From positions 310,001-374,000 of the forward strand of contig NZ_JAJEJP010000002.1 of the NCBI RefSeq assembly GCF_021390495.1: a stretch of 64,000 nt of DNA, given 5' to 3'. Source of the DNA: Paraburkholderia sp. ZP32-5 (GTDB lineage Bacteria; Pseudomonadota; Gammaproteobacteria; Burkholderiales; Burkholderiaceae). A program made the position numbers and the translations under genes. The notes below the pieces were generated by a model. It saw nothing but the letters and a program-made list of their open reading frames with translations. It was not told the DNA's origin and did not search any database. Positions 62,813 through 64,000 of the stretch are shown in pieces; position 1 is the first letter of the stretch, and each line of letters begins with the position of its first letter.

Positions 62813-63193
62813 ATGATGAAACTCGTTCAATCGCTGATCGTCGCTGCCCTCGTTGCTATTCCCGTCGCTTCGTTCGCGCAATCTCAATCGCAACCTGCGC
62901 TGACGCGCGCCGATGTGCGCGCGGAACTGGTGCAGTTGGAGAAGGCCGGCTACAGCCCGGCGAGCGACAACACGCAATACCCGCAAAACATCCAGGCCGC
63001 GCAGGCGCGCGTCGATGCGGGCCATGATGCAACGCTCAGCGCTTATGGTGGCGTTGCGAAAGGCGGCTCGGCTTCGGGCTCGCGCGCACCGACGAATCAT
63101 GCGGCGGTGAATGATACGAATGCGGGTACGAATACGGGCACAAACGACGGCTCGAACATCATCGGGCTCGGTTCGATTTACGCGCATTTGTAA
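62813..63193 (+). CDS. DUF4148 family exported protein
   Basis: This 126-aa protein has a Sec signal cleaved near SFA-QS, then the DUF4148 signature (LTRADVRAELVQLEKAGYSPAS), common in Burkholderiales periplasmic proteins of unknown function. The C-terminal half is Gly/Asn/Thr-rich. The ATG at 62813 or the next one at 62816 follows GGAGAAAC. Confidence 0.9.
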   Translation: MMKLVQSLIVAALVAIPVASFAQSQSQPALTRADVRAELVQLEKAGYSPASDNTQYPQNIQAAQARVDAGHDATLSAYGGVAKGGSASGSRAPTNHAAVNDTNAGTNTGTNDGSNIIGLGSIYAHL

Positions 63194-63283
63194 TCGATGC
63201 GGTGTGACAGGCCGTTCGTTCGCGTCTTCTATCGACGCGGGCGGCCTGCACGCATGCCGAATAGTCCGTTGCGCCCCACGTGT

Positions 63284-63757
63284 TCAGATCGCAATCGACG
63301 GAATGCTCTTCATGCAGCGCAGCGCGAACATCGAGCGGCTATGGCGAATGCCCGCGATCTTGTACAGCTTCTCGCGCAGAAAGCGCTCATAGCCGGCTGT
63401 GCCGTCCACCGCGACCTTGACCAGATAGTCGTAATCGCCCGACACCAGATACGCTTCGAGTACTTCGCTGAGCGTCGCGAGTTCGGCGCCGAAGCGTGCG
63501 AGCGCATCGTCGTCGTGGCGGTCTAACGTGACTTCGAGCAGCACGATGTCCGCGAAGCCGAGCTTCTGCTGATCGAGCAACGCAACATAGCCGCGGATAT
63601 AGCCTTCGGTTTCGAGCTGACGCGTGCGATTCCAGCATGCAGTGGTCGACATGCCGACCAGCTCGGCCAGCTCCGCGTTGCTGAGTCGGGCGTTCTTTTG
63701 CAACTGACGCATGATCTTGCGATCGAGGTTGTCGAGCGGGCGATTTCGGGCGGTCAT
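63284..63757 (-). CDS. Lrp/AsnC-family transcriptional regulator
   Basis: This 157-aa regulator has an N-terminal helix-turn-helix (SNAELAELVGMSTTACWNRT) and the RAM ligand domain (YLVSGDYDYLVKVAVDG). It usually senses an amino acid. The ATG at 63757 is the last Met before the HTH and matches family length; the longer open frame is not supported. A divergent partner gene would lie beyond the window edge. Confidence 0.9.
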   Translation of the reverse strand: MTARNRPLDNLDRKIMRQLQKNARLSNAELAELVGMSTTACWNRTRQLETEGYIRGYVALLDQQKLGFADIVLLEVTLDRHDDDALARFGAELATLSEVLEAYLVSGDYDYLVKVAVDGTAGYERFLREKLYKIAGIRHSRSMFALRCMKSIPSIAI

Positions 63758-64000
63758 GGCATGGGATGGAAGAGTGTTCCGGAAAATCCGATTATAGGCG
63801 TAGATCGTTCCGAAATCGCATCTGAACCCACTGCCTTTAAGAAGCCTATCCAGCGGGGCTCCCGGTATATTTTCTCCATGCATTCATGCCCGGGACAACC
63901 GTCCGGGCCGAGGGCTCCAGCCCGGCGGCCCATAGCGGCCACAAGCTGCGCTTCGGAGTCTCGCCGCCCTCGCATCAGAGGGCCGCACGCGAGCGAATTC
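63758..64000. other. Right-edge GC-rich region
   Basis: No complete gene is supported. From about 63888 the sequence forms several short GC-rich inverted repeats, for example CGGGAC/GTCCG and GGGCTCCAGCCC. The window ends at a GAATTC site. Confidence 0.35.

Noticed and set aside
63995..64000. GAATTC at the window end
   Set aside because: A single 6-bp site is expected by chance and says nothing about biology.

Overview
The window is high-GC, gene-dense DNA with long GC-biased antisense frames. Its gene content (DUF4148, UgpC-type ABC importers, paired IclR regulators, a Burkholderia-style Tad locus) points to a member of the Burkholderiales, most likely Paraburkholderia or Burkholderia. This is inferred from gene families; no rRNA or marker gene is present. 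I see no tRNA, CRISPR array, insertion sequence or prophage.

Layout. 1-6 kb: an L-fucose/L-fuconate locus (L-fuconate dehydratase diverging from a GntR regulator and a ribose-type ABC importer). 6-13 kb: a GGDEF-EAL protein, small proteins, a Tat-exported purple-acid-type phosphatase, a glycine-zipper protein and a Tat-exported NHL beta-propeller. 13-15.6 kb: a LysR regulator diverging from a nitrilase homologue that lacks the catalytic cysteine, then a DUF1330 protein. 15.7-24 kb: a second sugar ABC importer (binding protein and two permeases on minus; dehydrogenase, ATPase and RpiR regulator on plus) and two tandem IclR paralogues. 24.2-25.3 kb: an unrecognised two-gene minus-strand unit with a twin-cysteine C-terminus. 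25.6-28.7 kb: an operon of a degenerate metallo-beta-lactamase-fold protein, an FAD monooxygenase and a DUF2783 protein.

29-34.4 kb: a Fur-box-like site between an unknown gene and a YbfB-type MFS transporter, then a four-gene minus-strand Gtr-like glycosylation cassette (GT87, GT2, methyltransferase, GtrA). 34.4-47.1 kb: a 1.2-kb leader and a complete Tad/Flp pilus locus (two flp pilins, cpaA, cpaB, cpaC, lipoprotein, cpaE, cpaF, tadB, tadC, two TadE-like minor pilins, and a vWA-domain TadG-like protein). 47-52.5 kb: MarR with a TRIC channel, and an XRE-cupin/GNAT/MFS/amidohydrolase set. 52.6-64 kb: a NIPSNAP protein, GH3 beta-glucosidase, a second Tat-exported amidohydrolase, a MipA/OmpV porin, a CcdA/TlpA-like thiol redox pair, LysR with a Tat-exported alpha/beta hydrolase, DUF4148, and an Lrp regulator.

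Most genes are ordinary catabolic, envelope and regulatory genes. The items most worth a second look are the cysteine-less nitrilase, the ligand-poor MBL protein in a three-gene operon, the twin CX10C two-gene unit, the Gtr-like cassette beside the Tad locus, and several well-formed operators and intercistronic hairpins. I did not find a clearly new defence or mobile system.
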